From: a virus
Length of the DNA: 21,987 bases
IMG/VR virus record: IMGVR_UViG_3300030107_004402
Location: 1-21,987 of that record
Direction: 5' to 3' (one strand)
The notes beneath the pieces are model-generated. The model was not told the origin of the DNA, did not search any database, and saw only the letters and a list, made by a program, of their open reading frames with translations. The translations under genes were made by a program, and so were the position numbers. Shown in pieces: positions 1 to 8,012 of the stretch (within the stretch, counting starts at the first letter, position 1; each line of letters opens with the position of its first letter).

Positions 1-1
1 A

Positions 2-775
2 GTGACACCGACTGATGCCTCTGTGACACCTCCAAAAACAACTTTTTTTAATACTGATCCAGGTAATGCTGCTGATCTTGGTATGCTACACATTAAATCT
101 GGAGACAGTGGGGCGTCAGTATCATCAACGTCTGATGAATTAGTAATTGAAGGTTCTAGCGTTGGTATGAGTTTTTTAGATGCCACAGATGGAGCAACAA
201 GAATAGCTTTTGGTGATTCTGGAGATAATGACATAGGTAAAATTGTTTATGGACACAGCAGTAATCAAATGGAGTTTGTTACAAATACCGCAACAGGGCT
301 AGTTATAGATTCAACTGGTGCAGTAACCAAGCCACTACAACCAGCTTTTAGAGTTAGTAACGGAACTCAAAATGACGTTGCAATAAACAGCAATGTTACA
401 ATTATTTTTAGTAGTGAAATATATGATAAAAACTCAGATTTTAATACAGGCACGTACACTTTTACGGCTCCTGTTACAGGAAGATACCTTTTTGCAGTTA
501 CTATTGTTGCTCTTAATGTTGACTCAGCAATATCATACGCACAAGCAAAACTAGTAACTTCAAACCATACAACAAAAATACAAACTCTAGAATCAGGGGC
601 AGATCATTTCAACGAAGATGCAGCTTACTATCAGTTTCATAACACAGTTATAGAAGAAATGGATGCAAATGATACTGCTTATGTTCAAATAAGAATACAA
701 GGCGGAGCTGCACAAACTGATATTGATTCCGACTCAAACACAGGAACTTTATTTCACGGATATTTATTAGGATAA
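2..775 (+). CDS. Tail fibre / receptor-binding protein, C1q-like C-terminus (5' partial)
   Basis: The reading frame is open to the left edge, so this is the C-terminal part (257 codons seen) of a longer protein. The GTG at position 2 is probably an internal valine. The first ~115 residues read like marine phage fibre shafts: short beta-rich units such as SGDSGASVSSTSDELVIEG and IAFGDSGDNDIGKIVYGHSS, ending in VIDSTGAV. From about residue 115 to the end there is a C1q/TNF-like jelly-roll pattern: FRVSNGTQ, then YTFTAPVTGRYLFAVTI, then AYVQIRIQGG and the closing FHGYLLG. Such trimeric heads commonly tip phage fibres and bind host surface ligands. Its place at the start of a structural gene run fits. 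The fibre assignment is strong; the ligand is unknown. Confidence 0.75.
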   Translation: MTPTDASVTPPKTTFFNTDPGNAADLGMLHIKSGDSGASVSSTSDELVIEGSSVGMSFLDATDGATRIAFGDSGDNDIGKIVYGHSSNQMEFVTNTATGLVIDSTGAVTKPLQPAFRVSNGTQNDVAINSNVTIIFSSEIYDKNSDFNTGTYTFTAPVTGRYLFAVTIVALNVDSAISYAQAKLVTSNHTTKIQTLESGADHFNEDAAYYQFHNTVIEEMDANDTAYVQIRIQGGAAQTDIDSDSNTGTLFHGYLLG

Positions 776-786
776 GGAGGTAAAAT

Positions 787-1071
787 ATGGCTGATCACAC
801 AAAAACAATAACATTAACAGATTTACAACAAACAATTCTGTCTAATGATTTATATAACGATACGGATAACAAAGGTCTTGATGACTGGATACAAGCAGCA
901 GTTGATGGTAAAATCAACAACTGTTGGAAACGTATGCAAAAAGAATGGACAACTAAGTTAATGGATGATGATTCATTTACAGATGCTATTCCATCTAATC
1001 AAGCAGACTTTGTAGCACTGGTCACAGCTCGTTCTGATTACAAAAACAGAAAAGCTAGAGACGACGCATAA
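787..1071 (+). CDS. Small conserved phage protein downstream of the tail fibre
   Basis: This 94-aa protein has an ATG start preceded by a near-perfect ribosome binding site, AAGGAGGT at 775-782. It is acidic and helix-prone, with no signal peptide, membrane segment or cysteine pair (one Cys). The N-terminus (KTITLTDLQQTILSNDLYN) and the C-terminal stretch (NQADFVALVTARSDYKNRK) look like helices around the charged middle DDWIQAAVDGKINNCWKRM. From memory, similar short proteins follow fibre genes in marine phages and are annotated only as hypothetical. A fibre-assembly or minor virion role would fit the strong RBS and position, but nothing in the sequence proves it. Confidence 0.7.
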   Translation: MADHTKTITLTDLQQTILSNDLYNDTDNKGLDDWIQAAVDGKINNCWKRMQKEWTTKLMDDDSFTDAIPSNQADFVALVTARSDYKNRKARDDA

Positions 1072-1093
1072 TTAACAAACGAAAGGAAGAAAT

Positions 1094-1261
1094 ATGAACG
1101 ACAAACAATCTAAATACGTAAACAACGTAATAGCGTTGTTAACGAAACAAAGAAACGATGCTTTGGATTTAAACACCAAGCTACAGGCTGATTTGATTAC
1201 AACTCAGATGGAGCTAGCAGAGTTGAAAAAAGAAGAGGAAAAAGAAGAGCAGGTTAACTAA
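1094..1261 (+). CDS. Short coiled-coil protein (55 aa)
   Basis: This short gene begins MNDKQSKYVNNVIALL and ends KKEEEKEEQVN. It has an ATG at 1094 with a ribosome binding site (GAAAGGAAG, 1081-1089) a few bases upstream, and its TAA overlaps the next ATG in a TAATG junction, so coupled translation is likely. Almost the whole protein should be one amphipathic helix with heptad-spaced Leu/Ile/Val (NNVIALLTKQRNDALDLN, then LQADLITTQMELAELKK), ending in a Lys/Glu-rich tail. Similar small coiled-coil proteins next to tail fibre genes are common in marine phages. A chaperone, trimerisation or spanin-like role is possible but unproven. It fills the gap between its two neighbours exactly, which supports it being a real gene. 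Confidence 0.7.
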   Translation: MNDKQSKYVNNVIALLTKQRNDALDLNTKLQADLITTQMELAELKKEEEKEEQVN

Positions 1262-1464
1262 TGGCAACAGAAAATTGGGCACCAGTATTTGTATTAGAGG
1301 CAATCGGCACAGATATTGCGACCGAGTTTGAAACTTCTGCTTTTGGTGCGGTGGCTTTTGGTGTAGTATCATTTGGCGGCAGTCCAGATGTTGGTCGTGA
1401 GTTTTGGGCTGATATATCGGCCTCAGCCAACACCGAATCATGGTCTGAGATCAGTGCCGCATAG
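1261..1464 (+). CDS. Small unknown protein, structural block
   Basis: This 67-aa protein has an ATG at 1261 inside the TAATG junction with the preceding coiled-coil gene, and is followed by a 8-bp gap before the next gene. It is acidic, Ala/Phe/Gly-rich and lacks cysteine. The middle carries a repeated Phe-Gly pattern, FGAVAFGVVSFGG, and the C-terminus ends in WADISASANTESWSEISA. The alternating hydrophobic pattern suggests beta structure. I do not recognise a family. Its position between fibre-associated and tail structural genes suggests a minor virion protein. Longer open frames on the opposite strand across this stretch are shadows: the + frame has the coupled start and fits the operon. 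Confidence 0.65.
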   Translation: MATENWAPVFVLEAIGTDIATEFETSAFGAVAFGVVSFGGSPDVGREFWADISASANTESWSEISAA

Positions 1465-1472
1465 GAGATTAT

Positions 1473-1895
1473 ATGGCAATAACACAAGCAGTATGCAACT
1501 CATTCAAGCAAGAGCTTCTTCAAGGTCTGCATGATCTTGATGGGCATACGCTTAAACTTGCCCTGTATACATCGAGCGCCACACTAGGGCCAACGACCAC
1601 TGCTTTTTCTACAACCAACGAATCAAGCGGCACCAACTACACATCAGGCGGTGCAACTATAACAAATGTTGCCGTGTCACTATCTGGCACAGTAGCTTTT
1701 GTAGATTTTGATGACGTGTCTTTTTCAAGCGCAACTATATCTGATACAGCAGGGGCACTCATCTATAATTCATCAGCGAGCAATCGTGCCATCGCTGTGT
1801 TAGACTTTGGTAGCACCAAGTCTGTATCTGGAGGCACGCTAACCGTATCTTTACCATCGGCATCTGCAACAACAGCTTTAATAAGGATTAGTTAA
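1473..1895 (+). CDS. Phage virion structural protein, beta-rich (140 aa)
   Basis: The protein starts with ATG at 1473, with AGGAGA just upstream (1464-1469), and ends directly against the ATG of the next gene. It begins FKQELLQGLHDLDGHTLKLALYTSSA and then becomes Ser/Thr/Gly-rich with predicted beta strands: YTSGGATITNVAVSLSGTVA, DVSFSSATISDTAGALIYNS and AIAVLDFGSTKSVSGG. This layout (short N-terminal helix, KxALYTS strand, then ALIYNSS...RAIAVLDFG) is one I recognise from many marine phage genomes, where it is annotated as hypothetical or virion structural. The composition and location between fibre and tail genes support an exterior structural or decoration role. The exact position in the particle cannot be read from sequence. 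Confidence 0.7.
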   Translation: MAITQAVCNSFKQELLQGLHDLDGHTLKLALYTSSATLGPTTTAFSTTNESSGTNYTSGGATITNVAVSLSGTVAFVDFDDVSFSSATISDTAGALIYNSSASNRAIAVLDFGSTKSVSGGTLTVSLPSASATTALIRIS

Positions 1896-3422
1896 ATGCC
1901 CTTGACAAAGATGCAAATAGCACCTGGTATCTTCAAGGATGACACAGTGTACTCGCAAGAAGGCAAGTATGTTGATGCCAACAAAATACGTTTTTTAAAA
2001 GGTCGTGCAGAAAAACTAGGTGGCTGGGCAAAACTAGATACGGATACAATTGCAAGCGGTGTTGTTCGAACACTGTTACCATTTCGTGGTCAAGTGGCGA
2101 GTAACAAACGATACATCGGCATAGGTACGCACAGTCATTTATATTTATACGACGATGGTGCAGGTAGTTACATAGACATTACACCTGGATCAAGTTATTC
2201 GGCTGGCGCACAACATACAACAGTCAGCTCTGGAGCATTTACGTTTGCTGGTATTTGGACAATGGACACGTTTGGCGAAGATTTAATTTGTGTCAATAAG
2301 ATAGGTGGCAAACTATACAAACTAGATTTGAGTGCGTATCAAGGTGATGCAAGCACAAACGCAGCAGCTGTGACAGCTGCATCGGGCAGCAGTATACCGT
2401 CATCGGCCAACGGTGTGATTGTCAACCAACAATCAAGACAAGTTATTTTATATGGTGCACACGACGGCACCAACGATGCGCCTATGCGTGTGGCCTTTTC
2501 TGACTTAGAAACAGATAATGATTTTACAGCAACACTTGACAACTTTGCAGGTGCTGTAGAATTGCAAGGTGGCAACCTGCTTCTTGGTGCGGTTAGAACC
2601 AAAGGTAATATTTTATTGTTTTCTGACACGACTGTTTTTTCTATGACGTTTGTAGGTCAGCCTGATGTGTATGCGTTTCAAACACTATCTGAAAACACAG
2701 GACTTGTTGGACCAAATGCAGTGGTTGAACACAACGGCACAGCTTATTGGATGGGTGATGATGGCTTTTATGCTTATCGTGGACAAGTACAAAGTATACC
2801 ATGCACCGTAGAGCGACATGTGTTTGATAATCTTACCAAACAACAAAAGATGAAATGTTTTGCAGCTCTTAATGTTAAATTTAACGAGGTCTGGTGGTTC
2901 TATCCAACAGGGTCGACGGACGCATCAGATGATATTACAAATTATGTCATCTACAATTATTTAGAGAATACATGGTCTGTAGGTACATTGACTAGAGGAG
3001 CTTGGGCGCCGGTCGGTATTTATGACAATCCACTTGCAAGTTCTCTTGCGGCATCTAGTTCTGTAATATTCAAACACGAATCAGGCACAGATGACGACGG
3101 TTCGGCTATGGAGTGCACACTAACATCAGGCGATATTGACTTGCCACCAGACGGCGAACAAATGATGTATATCAGTGATTTTATACCTGACTTCAACGAT
3201 CAGGTGGGCAACGTTACAGTTACACTAAAGTTTAGAGATCATCCAAACGGCACACAACGAACAGAAGAAACCATTACATCAGCCACAGGCACAACACACC
3301 AGACCATACGTGCACGTGGACGACAAGTGTCGATGGTGGTATCAAGCAATGCGACCAGTTCTTTCTGGCGTATGGGCGACCATAGATTTAACATGCAACC
3401 AGATGGACTGCGAAACACATGA
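1896..3422 (+). CDS. Tail / DNA-stabilisation-type virion protein (508 aa)
   Basis: The ATG at 1896 abuts the stop of the previous gene, with AAGGA about ten bases upstream. The N-terminus MPLTKMQIAPGIFKDDTVYS, followed by KIRFLKGRAEKLGGW, is typical of a widespread podovirus structural family. The remainder is beta-rich with spaced aromatic and Gly blades (IGTHSHLYLYDDG, FGEDLICVNKIGGKLYKL, GNILLFSDTTVFSMTFVG, YWMGDDGFYAYRG, YNYLENTWSVG), a pattern suggesting a beta-propeller like P22 gp10-type stabilisation or nozzle proteins that close the tail after packaging. Length matches that class. The gene shares ATGA with the next miniprotein gene. Virion location is well supported; equivalence to gp10 or to a T7-type nozzle is an inference from fold pattern only. 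Confidence 0.6.
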   Translation: MPLTKMQIAPGIFKDDTVYSQEGKYVDANKIRFLKGRAEKLGGWAKLDTDTIASGVVRTLLPFRGQVASNKRYIGIGTHSHLYLYDDGAGSYIDITPGSSYSAGAQHTTVSSGAFTFAGIWTMDTFGEDLICVNKIGGKLYKLDLSAYQGDASTNAAAVTAASGSSIPSSANGVIVNQQSRQVILYGAHDGTNDAPMRVAFSDLETDNDFTATLDNFAGAVELQGGNLLLGAVRTKGNILLFSDTTVFSMTFVGQPDVYAFQTLSENTGLVGPNAVVEHNGTAYWMGDDGFYAYRGQVQSIPCTVERHVFDNLTKQQKMKCFAALNVKFNEVWWFYPTGSTDASDDITNYVIYNYLENTWSVGTLTRGAWAPVGIYDNPLASSLAASSSVIFKHESGTDDDGSAMECTLTSGDIDLPPDGEQMMYISDFIPDFNDQVGNVTVTLKFRDHPNGTQRTEETITSATGTTHQTIRARGRQVSMVVSSNATSSFWRMGDHRFNMQPDGLRNT

Positions 3423-3550
3423 GTACTAAATGTGAACATTGTGGAGAAACTGTTGAAGATGGTAAAACATGCACAACCATGGCATGTCCTAGTAAACAAT
3501 CAAATGAGCTGCCGCCAGATGATTTTAAATACAAACACCCAGAGGAATAA
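3419..3550 (+). CDS. Zinc-knuckle miniprotein (43 aa)
   Basis: This very short gene starts with ATG at 3419 in an ATGA overlap with the upstream stop and ends two bases before the next ATG. It begins MSTKCEHCGETVEDGKTC and continues TTMACPSKQ. Cysteines at 5, 8, 18 and 23 form a CxxC plus C-x4-C arrangement consistent with binding a single zinc ion. The tail is acidic and proline-rich (NELPPDDFKYKHPEE). It is too short for most gene callers, but the tight overlap at the 5' end and the 2-bp gap at the 3' end argue that it is translated. It may be an assembly factor or a nucleic-acid or protein-binding knuckle. No family is recognised. Confidence 0.65.
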   Translation: MSTKCEHCGETVEDGKTCTTMACPSKQSNELPPDDFKYKHPEE

Positions 3551-3552
3551 TC

Positions 3553-3801
3553 ATGGCCGGAAATAGATTTAACAGAATGCCAACAACAAGCTCTTTTATG
3601 GACGCATTTAATAGAGCGTTAGGCACAGCAGAAGCAGCCAACAACGCTCAAATAATGGCTCAAATAAGTCAATTAGATGTTGACTTAAATCGTTTAGCCG
3701 CGGCTGTTGAACAAGAGTTATTAAAAATGTCACACAAGATTGACGAGGACGATTCTATATCAGTCAGCGATCAAATTGCTTGGTTCATGAACTCATCATA
3801 A
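3553..3801 (+). CDS. Small helical protein (82 aa)
   Basis: The ATG at 3553 is preceded by GAGGA (3542-3546). The protein begins MAGNRFNRMPTTSSFMDAFN and is mostly helical, with a heptad-like run from about residue 26 (AEAANNAQIMAQISQLDV) through LNRLAAAVEQELLKMSHKI, then an acidic end. Its TAA overlaps the ATG of the next gene (TAATG). It has no cysteine or membrane segment. The coiled-coil pattern suggests oligomerisation. Given the position among structural genes it may be a minor virion protein or assembly chaperone. The family is not recognised. Confidence 0.65.
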   Translation: MAGNRFNRMPTTSSFMDAFNRALGTAEAANNAQIMAQISQLDVDLNRLAAAVEQELLKMSHKIDEDDSISVSDQIAWFMNSS

Positions 3802-4472
3802 TGTCAGCACAATTTAAAAATGTAATTACTGAAATAGATACAACGGGCAGCGGTCAATTGTTGTTACGTTGTCCTGCAGGTAAAGTTATTCTAATAAAAA
3901 ATATAATAGTGCAAAATGAAAACGCTAGCTCTTCTTCTTTCTTTTTAGCGTTTGAGGATAATTCAGAAAGCACAAGTTCTTTTCCTATACAAGCTGGAAC
4001 AATTAGTGCGGGTAATGGAACACTTTTACGAGTTCCATTAGTATTAGAAGAAAACGATGAGTTACGTTGGCAAACAAGTGTGGCTGATCAACATATAAAC
4101 GTACATTACGTACAATTAGATAATGGCACAAAGCAAAGATATCGTATGATTTGTAAATCTTTAACGACAGCCGATTCAACAGATTCATTTTTAACTTGCC
4201 CAGCGGGCAGCACTATAATTGTAAATTTTGCACAATTTTTTAATCAATCTGGAGGCACGGCGAGCAGTAATTCTTTTACAATAACTGACTCCTCAACCTC
4301 AACCACAAAAATAATAGACAAAGGGTCTATAGCAAATAATGGTGCAGCGTCATTCAACAGAGCTTTTGTGCTAGAATCTGGTGACAGTCTTAATTTTACA
4401 CCCGATGAACAACCAATGACTGTGTATGCGTCGTTTTTAGAAATAAGAAACCCGCCGATTAGAGGACAATAA
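3801..4472 (+). CDS. Two-repeat beta-rich structural protein (223 aa)
   Basis: I place the start at ATG 3801, which forms a TAATG overlap with the previous gene. The in-frame upstream start at 3780 lies inside that gene and has no better ribosome site. The protein is a tandem duplication. Repeat 1 (about 20-107) has LLRCPAGKVILIKNIIVQN, later VPLVLEENDELRW, and ends INVHYVQLDN. Repeat 2 (about 129-216) has FLTCPAGSTIIVNFAQFFN, later AFVLESGDSLNFT, and ends MTVYASFLEIRN. The CPAG motifs are at 24-27 and 133-136, a constant 109-residue offset. Each unit looks like a jelly-roll or beta-sandwich. Such doubled sandwiches occur in capsid decoration and tail proteins. Virion location is inferred from context. 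Confidence 0.65.
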   Translation: MSAQFKNVITEIDTTGSGQLLLRCPAGKVILIKNIIVQNENASSSSFFLAFEDNSESTSSFPIQAGTISAGNGTLLRVPLVLEENDELRWQTSVADQHINVHYVQLDNGTKQRYRMICKSLTTADSTDSFLTCPAGSTIIVNFAQFFNQSGGTASSNSFTITDSSTSTTKIIDKGSIANNGAASFNRAFVLESGDSLNFTPDEQPMTVYASFLEIRNPPIRGQ

Positions 4473-4512
4473 TGATTGAAAATGAAGCAAAATACGATAG
4501 ATTGGAGATATC

Positions 4513-5481
4513 ATGGGCATAGGCAGTAAATTAAAAAGAGCAGTCAGAAAAGTTATACCAAATGAGCTGGCAGAAGTAGCATCAGCTGCCGCTCCATTTG
4601 TAGCTCCATTTAATCCCGCTGTCGCTGCAGCCATGGCAGGACTTGGTAGTTTTGATAAAACAGGTCGTATAGGTCAATCAGTGGGCGCTGGTCTTGGGAC
4701 GTTTGCTCTCGGACAAGGTGCAAGATTTTTAGGTGGTGCAGGGTTTCAAGATCCTAGTTTAAATTTGTTTACAAGAGAGGGTTTTACAAGCGGTTTTAGT
4801 TCACCATTTGGTACAGAAACAGGAATTGGTAAACTGTTAGCATCTGAGCCAACTACTCCAGCTGGGGTAGAAGCAGTTGCACAACAGCAAACTTCACCAG
4901 GCGCGGGTTTTAGAGAAGGCTATGATTCTGGAGGACTTAGAGACGTATTACCAACACCAGGTGGCGCTCAAGCAGCAACAGATGCTATACAACAAAAAGC
5001 AGGCACAACTCTAAAACAATTTTTTAACGCTCCTGCGGGAGAAAAAGTACAAATAGCTAAACAATTTTTTAATAATTTAAGCACCAAACAAAAGATAGGC
5101 CTAGGCATAGGAACAGCAACGGCTGCTTTAACATATCTAGAAAACAAAGCGCTTGAAGATGATCAACTTAATTTAACACTTGGTCCACAACTAGGTTATA
5201 TGGGAGATCTTCGAGGCACTAATCCAAGGTTTACAATGGCCAAGGAGGGTGGTATTATAGGGCTCGCAAATGGTGGTGAGCCAGCGATGGAAATGGACTA
5301 TCGTGGAGGAGGCTTTATCCCTGTCGGCGCTAAAGAACGGGCAGATGATGTGCCTGCTAGATTATCGAAAAACGAATTTGTAATGACGGCTGACGCTGTA
5401 CGGGCAGCGGGCGGCGGTAGTGTAGATGTAGGAGCACAAAGAATGTACGATTTGATGAACAGATTAGAGGCGCAAGCGTAA
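4513..5481 (+). CDS. Putative internal virion protein with C-terminal GG-motif region (322 aa)
   Basis: The ATG at 4513 has the ribosome site TTGGAGAT just upstream (4502-4509). The N-terminus is basic (MGIGSKLKRAVRKVIPNELA), then Ala/Gly-rich with hydrophobic stretches (SAAAPFVAPFNPAVAAAMAG; QSVGAGLGTFALGQGARFL) that could insert into membranes during ejection. The C-terminal third carries GGIIGLANGG (246-255), then MDYRGGGFIPVG and the motif ADDVPARLSKNEFVMTADAV, which I recognise as strongly conserved in uncultured marine phage virion proteins. The gene shares TAATG with the next one. It is probably a DNA-ejection or internal core protein acting with the following three. The function of the conserved C-terminus is unknown. 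Confidence 0.6.
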   Translation: MGIGSKLKRAVRKVIPNELAEVASAAAPFVAPFNPAVAAAMAGLGSFDKTGRIGQSVGAGLGTFALGQGARFLGGAGFQDPSLNLFTREGFTSGFSSPFGTETGIGKLLASEPTTPAGVEAVAQQQTSPGAGFREGYDSGGLRDVLPTPGGAQAATDAIQQKAGTTLKQFFNAPAGEKVQIAKQFFNNLSTKQKIGLGIGTATAALTYLENKALEDDQLNLTLGPQLGYMGDLRGTNPRFTMAKEGGIIGLANGGEPAMEMDYRGGGFIPVGAKERADDVPARLSKNEFVMTADAVRAAGGGSVDVGAQRMYDLMNRLEAQA

Positions 5482-6251
5482 TGGCAACATTAGAAGAACT
5501 TCAACAACAACAATTTGCACAGACAATCATTCCTGGTTTACAGGAGATGGTGCAACCACAAAATGTACCAACGGGTGCACAACTTGCACCTGGATTTACT
5601 GCACCGCAAACGCAAGCAGCTAATATTTTACAGCAAGGTTTAGGATCGTATCAACCATTTTTAACAGCAGGTGGTCAAGCATTATCAACTGCGTTGCAAA
5701 CAACAGGTCCACAAGCAATGCAAGACTATATGAATCCTTTTACACAAGGTGTTGTAGATACAACAATGACAGATTTAGATCGTTTGTTTGGTCAACAAAG
5801 AGCAGCACAAGCACAACGACAAATACAAACAGGCGGTTTTGCAGGATCAGGTACAAGAGGCGCGGTTGCCGATGCAGAACTTGCACGAGCACAAGGTGAC
5901 GCTACAGCAAAGGCGCTTGCTAGTTTAAGATTTGGTGCAGCACGAGATGCGATGAAAGCACAACAACAAGCTGGTAAAACACAAGCAGGCATTGGTCAAA
6001 TATTTGGTGGACTTGGTCGAACAGCACAAGCTGGGTTGTTTGGAGATGTCGGTCAATTGTTTGATATTGGCGAAGCTGAAAGACAAATTATCGGCGCACA
6101 AAATCTTAACCAGTTCCAAATGCCGTTCTATGGTCTTGGACAGTTTGCAAATATTTTAAGCGGCATGCCAACACCTCAACAGTTTCAAAGTCCTAATCCT
6201 ATATTGACAGGATTACAAGCGGGCATAGCCGGTGCAAGTTTATTTGGGTAG
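5481..6251 (+). CDS. Putative internal virion / ejection protein, Gln-Ala rich (256 aa)
   Basis: The ATG at 5481 lies in a TAATG overlap with the previous gene. The protein is rich in Gln, Ala and Gly with a helical core. The characteristic segment YMNPFTQGVVDTTMTDLDRL is followed by RQIQTGGFAGSGTRGAVADA and ELARAQGDATAKALASLRFG. This NP(F/Y)TQ...D-x-L-x-R / GxFGGSG(S/T)R pattern recurs in podovirus internal proteins. There is no signal peptide. The C-terminus (NPILTGLQAGIAGASLFG) is hydrophobic and glycine-rich. It likely packs inside the capsid or portal and leaves with the genome. It has no recognisable enzymatic motif. Confidence 0.6.
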   Translation: MATLEELQQQQFAQTIIPGLQEMVQPQNVPTGAQLAPGFTAPQTQAANILQQGLGSYQPFLTAGGQALSTALQTTGPQAMQDYMNPFTQGVVDTTMTDLDRLFGQQRAAQAQRQIQTGGFAGSGTRGAVADAELARAQGDATAKALASLRFGAARDAMKAQQQAGKTQAGIGQIFGGLGRTAQAGLFGDVGQLFDIGEAERQIIGAQNLNQFQMPFYGLGQFANILSGMPTPQQFQSPNPILTGLQAGIAGASLFG

Positions 6252-6254
6252 AGT

Positions 6255-8006
6255 ATGAGTAAAGTTTTACAACGAGCGATGTTTAAAAAACCACGGCACG
6301 AACACCGTAGCACAGGCATTGCGAGTGGGTTGGAATATAGAGAGGGGTATGCGGTCGGCGGACGAGTTGGTTTTCAAAGTGGTGGTGGTCAATTTGGTCA
6401 AGGCACTGTCGTTAATCCAAGATTATTTAAAGATACACAAAAAGACGATAGTTTTTTTCAATTTGGTCTTTCTCCTACACCTTTTAAATCTGCTTTTAAT
6501 TTGCCAGGCGCGGCAGAAAGCACGTTCCCGCCACTTAGTGAGCAATTAGATTTTTTTCCATTTACGCCAATAGAGAGATCAGCTAGATTACCTGCGGAAG
6601 GGGGATCTTCCATAGATAGATTTAGAGTTCCCTATGAAGAAACTGGCATTGGAAAATTTTTTGAAGCACAAAAAAATCGTACTCCCATGGAAACTTACGA
6701 AGCACTAGGCATTGGTAAACCAACAGAGGAAGAAATAGCAGCTTCGCTACAAATGCAAGCACAAAGGCAAGCAGAAGCCTCAGCCTCACCAGAAATTCAA
6801 CCAACCACTTATGATTTGATGACACCAAAAATAAGACGAGGAATAGAGCAATTAGAGCCAGAGCCTGCTCCTGATCCAAAAGAACAACCTAAACCTGACA
6901 AAACTGAAAACAAAGAAGACAAAGTAGAGGGTGCAATAAACGCTGTGTTTAGAGCAGATGCTTTTGCAAAAGAACGACGAGCTTCACTTGACGAAGAACT
7001 TGCAGCTTTGCGTGCAAAGCAAGATAAAGACAATAAATTACTAGCCACATTAAATATAGTTAGTGCCATGAATGACCCTAATTTACCACAAGGTGCGTCC
7101 AGATTTGGAGCGGGTGTTCAACAACTAACAGCTGAAGCTCAAAATGCTCTTGCAGTTAAACAACAAAGAGATGAAACAGACCTTGCTAGAAAATTTGATA
7201 TTGCAGAAAATGACATAGAAAGAGCGTATGCAAGAGAAGACTACAGAACTCAAAAACAAATTGACGCTGAGTTTGGAGAAGAGGGGACACAAGTAAAATA
7301 CATGAATTATCTTTTAGGCCAAATGGGAATAGAGTCAGGTTCAGATCAAGCGAGAGATTTTATTAAAGAGTTTGTATTTGGTAAAAAAGGACAACGAGGA
7401 ACATTGGCTAACACTGTTTTTGAAGCAGCGGGAGATATTCAAACAGACCCTGGTGATTTTAGAAGATTGTACGGAATACCAGAAAGATTAGACGAAGACG
7501 GAAATGATTTACCATTAGATAATCAAGATGTGGAAGCAGCCATGGAGTATTTAGACGACACCGTTTTAGCAGGCGTAGATTTTAAAAATGGTGGCAGAGT
7601 CGGATTTTCCACAGGAGGCAGCACGACACCTGAATTAAAAAATGTTCCGATTGTCATGGGCTACGATCAATTAAAAAAAACATTAGGTGAAATTGTGCCT
7701 GATAATGTTATTAAACTTATTTCGTCAAACCCAACGGCGTTCAAAGAATTTGCAGCGATAGAAACAAATCAAGATGTAGAGAATTTTAATAACGAATATG
7801 ATGTCAGGTTTTCTTTACCTGAGCCCGCAAAAACCGAAGAAGAAGTGGTAAATGTTGCCTCTTCTCCTTCTTTGAACGTAACCGCGCCGTCTGCTGTAAT
7901 GGCCAACCCAAACATTATGCCTATGCAGACTGGCGCAGGGCAGTTAACACCTACTGAAACTGCTTTTTTATCTCCCACAGAACAAGCTATAAAAATGAGA
8001 AGTTAA
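6255..8006 (+). CDS. Putative internal virion protein with two GGRVGF motifs (583 aa)
   Basis: The ATG at 6255 follows the previous stop by three bases. The protein has Gly-rich motif GGRVGFQSGGG at residues 35-45 and a second copy, GGRVGFSTGGS, at 446-456. Between them lie a Pro/Glu/Lys-rich linker (ca. 205-225, EPEPAPDPKEQPKPDKTE), a long charged helical stretch (ca. 230-345) with FRADAFAKERRASLDEELAA and LARKFDIAENDIERAYARED, and a mixed domain. No cysteine pairs or catalytic motifs are seen. The size, helical content and place between two other internal-type proteins suggest an ejection or core component. Similar marine phage proteins with GGRVGF repeats are known to me only as hypothetical or structural. 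Confidence 0.6.
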   Translation: MSKVLQRAMFKKPRHEHRSTGIASGLEYREGYAVGGRVGFQSGGGQFGQGTVVNPRLFKDTQKDDSFFQFGLSPTPFKSAFNLPGAAESTFPPLSEQLDFFPFTPIERSARLPAEGGSSIDRFRVPYEETGIGKFFEAQKNRTPMETYEALGIGKPTEEEIAASLQMQAQRQAEASASPEIQPTTYDLMTPKIRRGIEQLEPEPAPDPKEQPKPDKTENKEDKVEGAINAVFRADAFAKERRASLDEELAALRAKQDKDNKLLATLNIVSAMNDPNLPQGASRFGAGVQQLTAEAQNALAVKQQRDETDLARKFDIAENDIERAYAREDYRTQKQIDAEFGEEGTQVKYMNYLLGQMGIESGSDQARDFIKEFVFGKKGQRGTLANTVFEAAGDIQTDPGDFRRLYGIPERLDEDGNDLPLDNQDVEAAMEYLDDTVLAGVDFKNGGRVGFSTGGSTTPELKNVPIVMGYDQLKKTLGEIVPDNVIKLISSNPTAFKEFAAIETNQDVENFNNEYDVRFSLPEPAKTEEEVVNVASSPSLNVTAPSAVMANPNIMPMQTGAGQLTPTETAFLSPTEQAIKMRS

Positions 8007-8012
8007 TGTCTC

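Noticed and set aside
1254-1487. 77-codon minus-strand frame opposite the 67-aa gene
   Set aside because: The + frame is coupled by TAATG and fits the operon; the minus frame would have to terminate inside two other genes.
3780-3800. Upstream in-frame start adding seven residues to the two-repeat protein
   Set aside because: It lies inside the preceding gene with no better ribosome site. The TAATG start at 3801 matches the style of the other junctions.
4472-4522. 16-codon frame beginning in a TAATG junction and overlapping the start of the 322-aa gene
   Set aside because: Too short to judge, low complexity, and the next gene has its own good ribosome site. It could at most help coupling.
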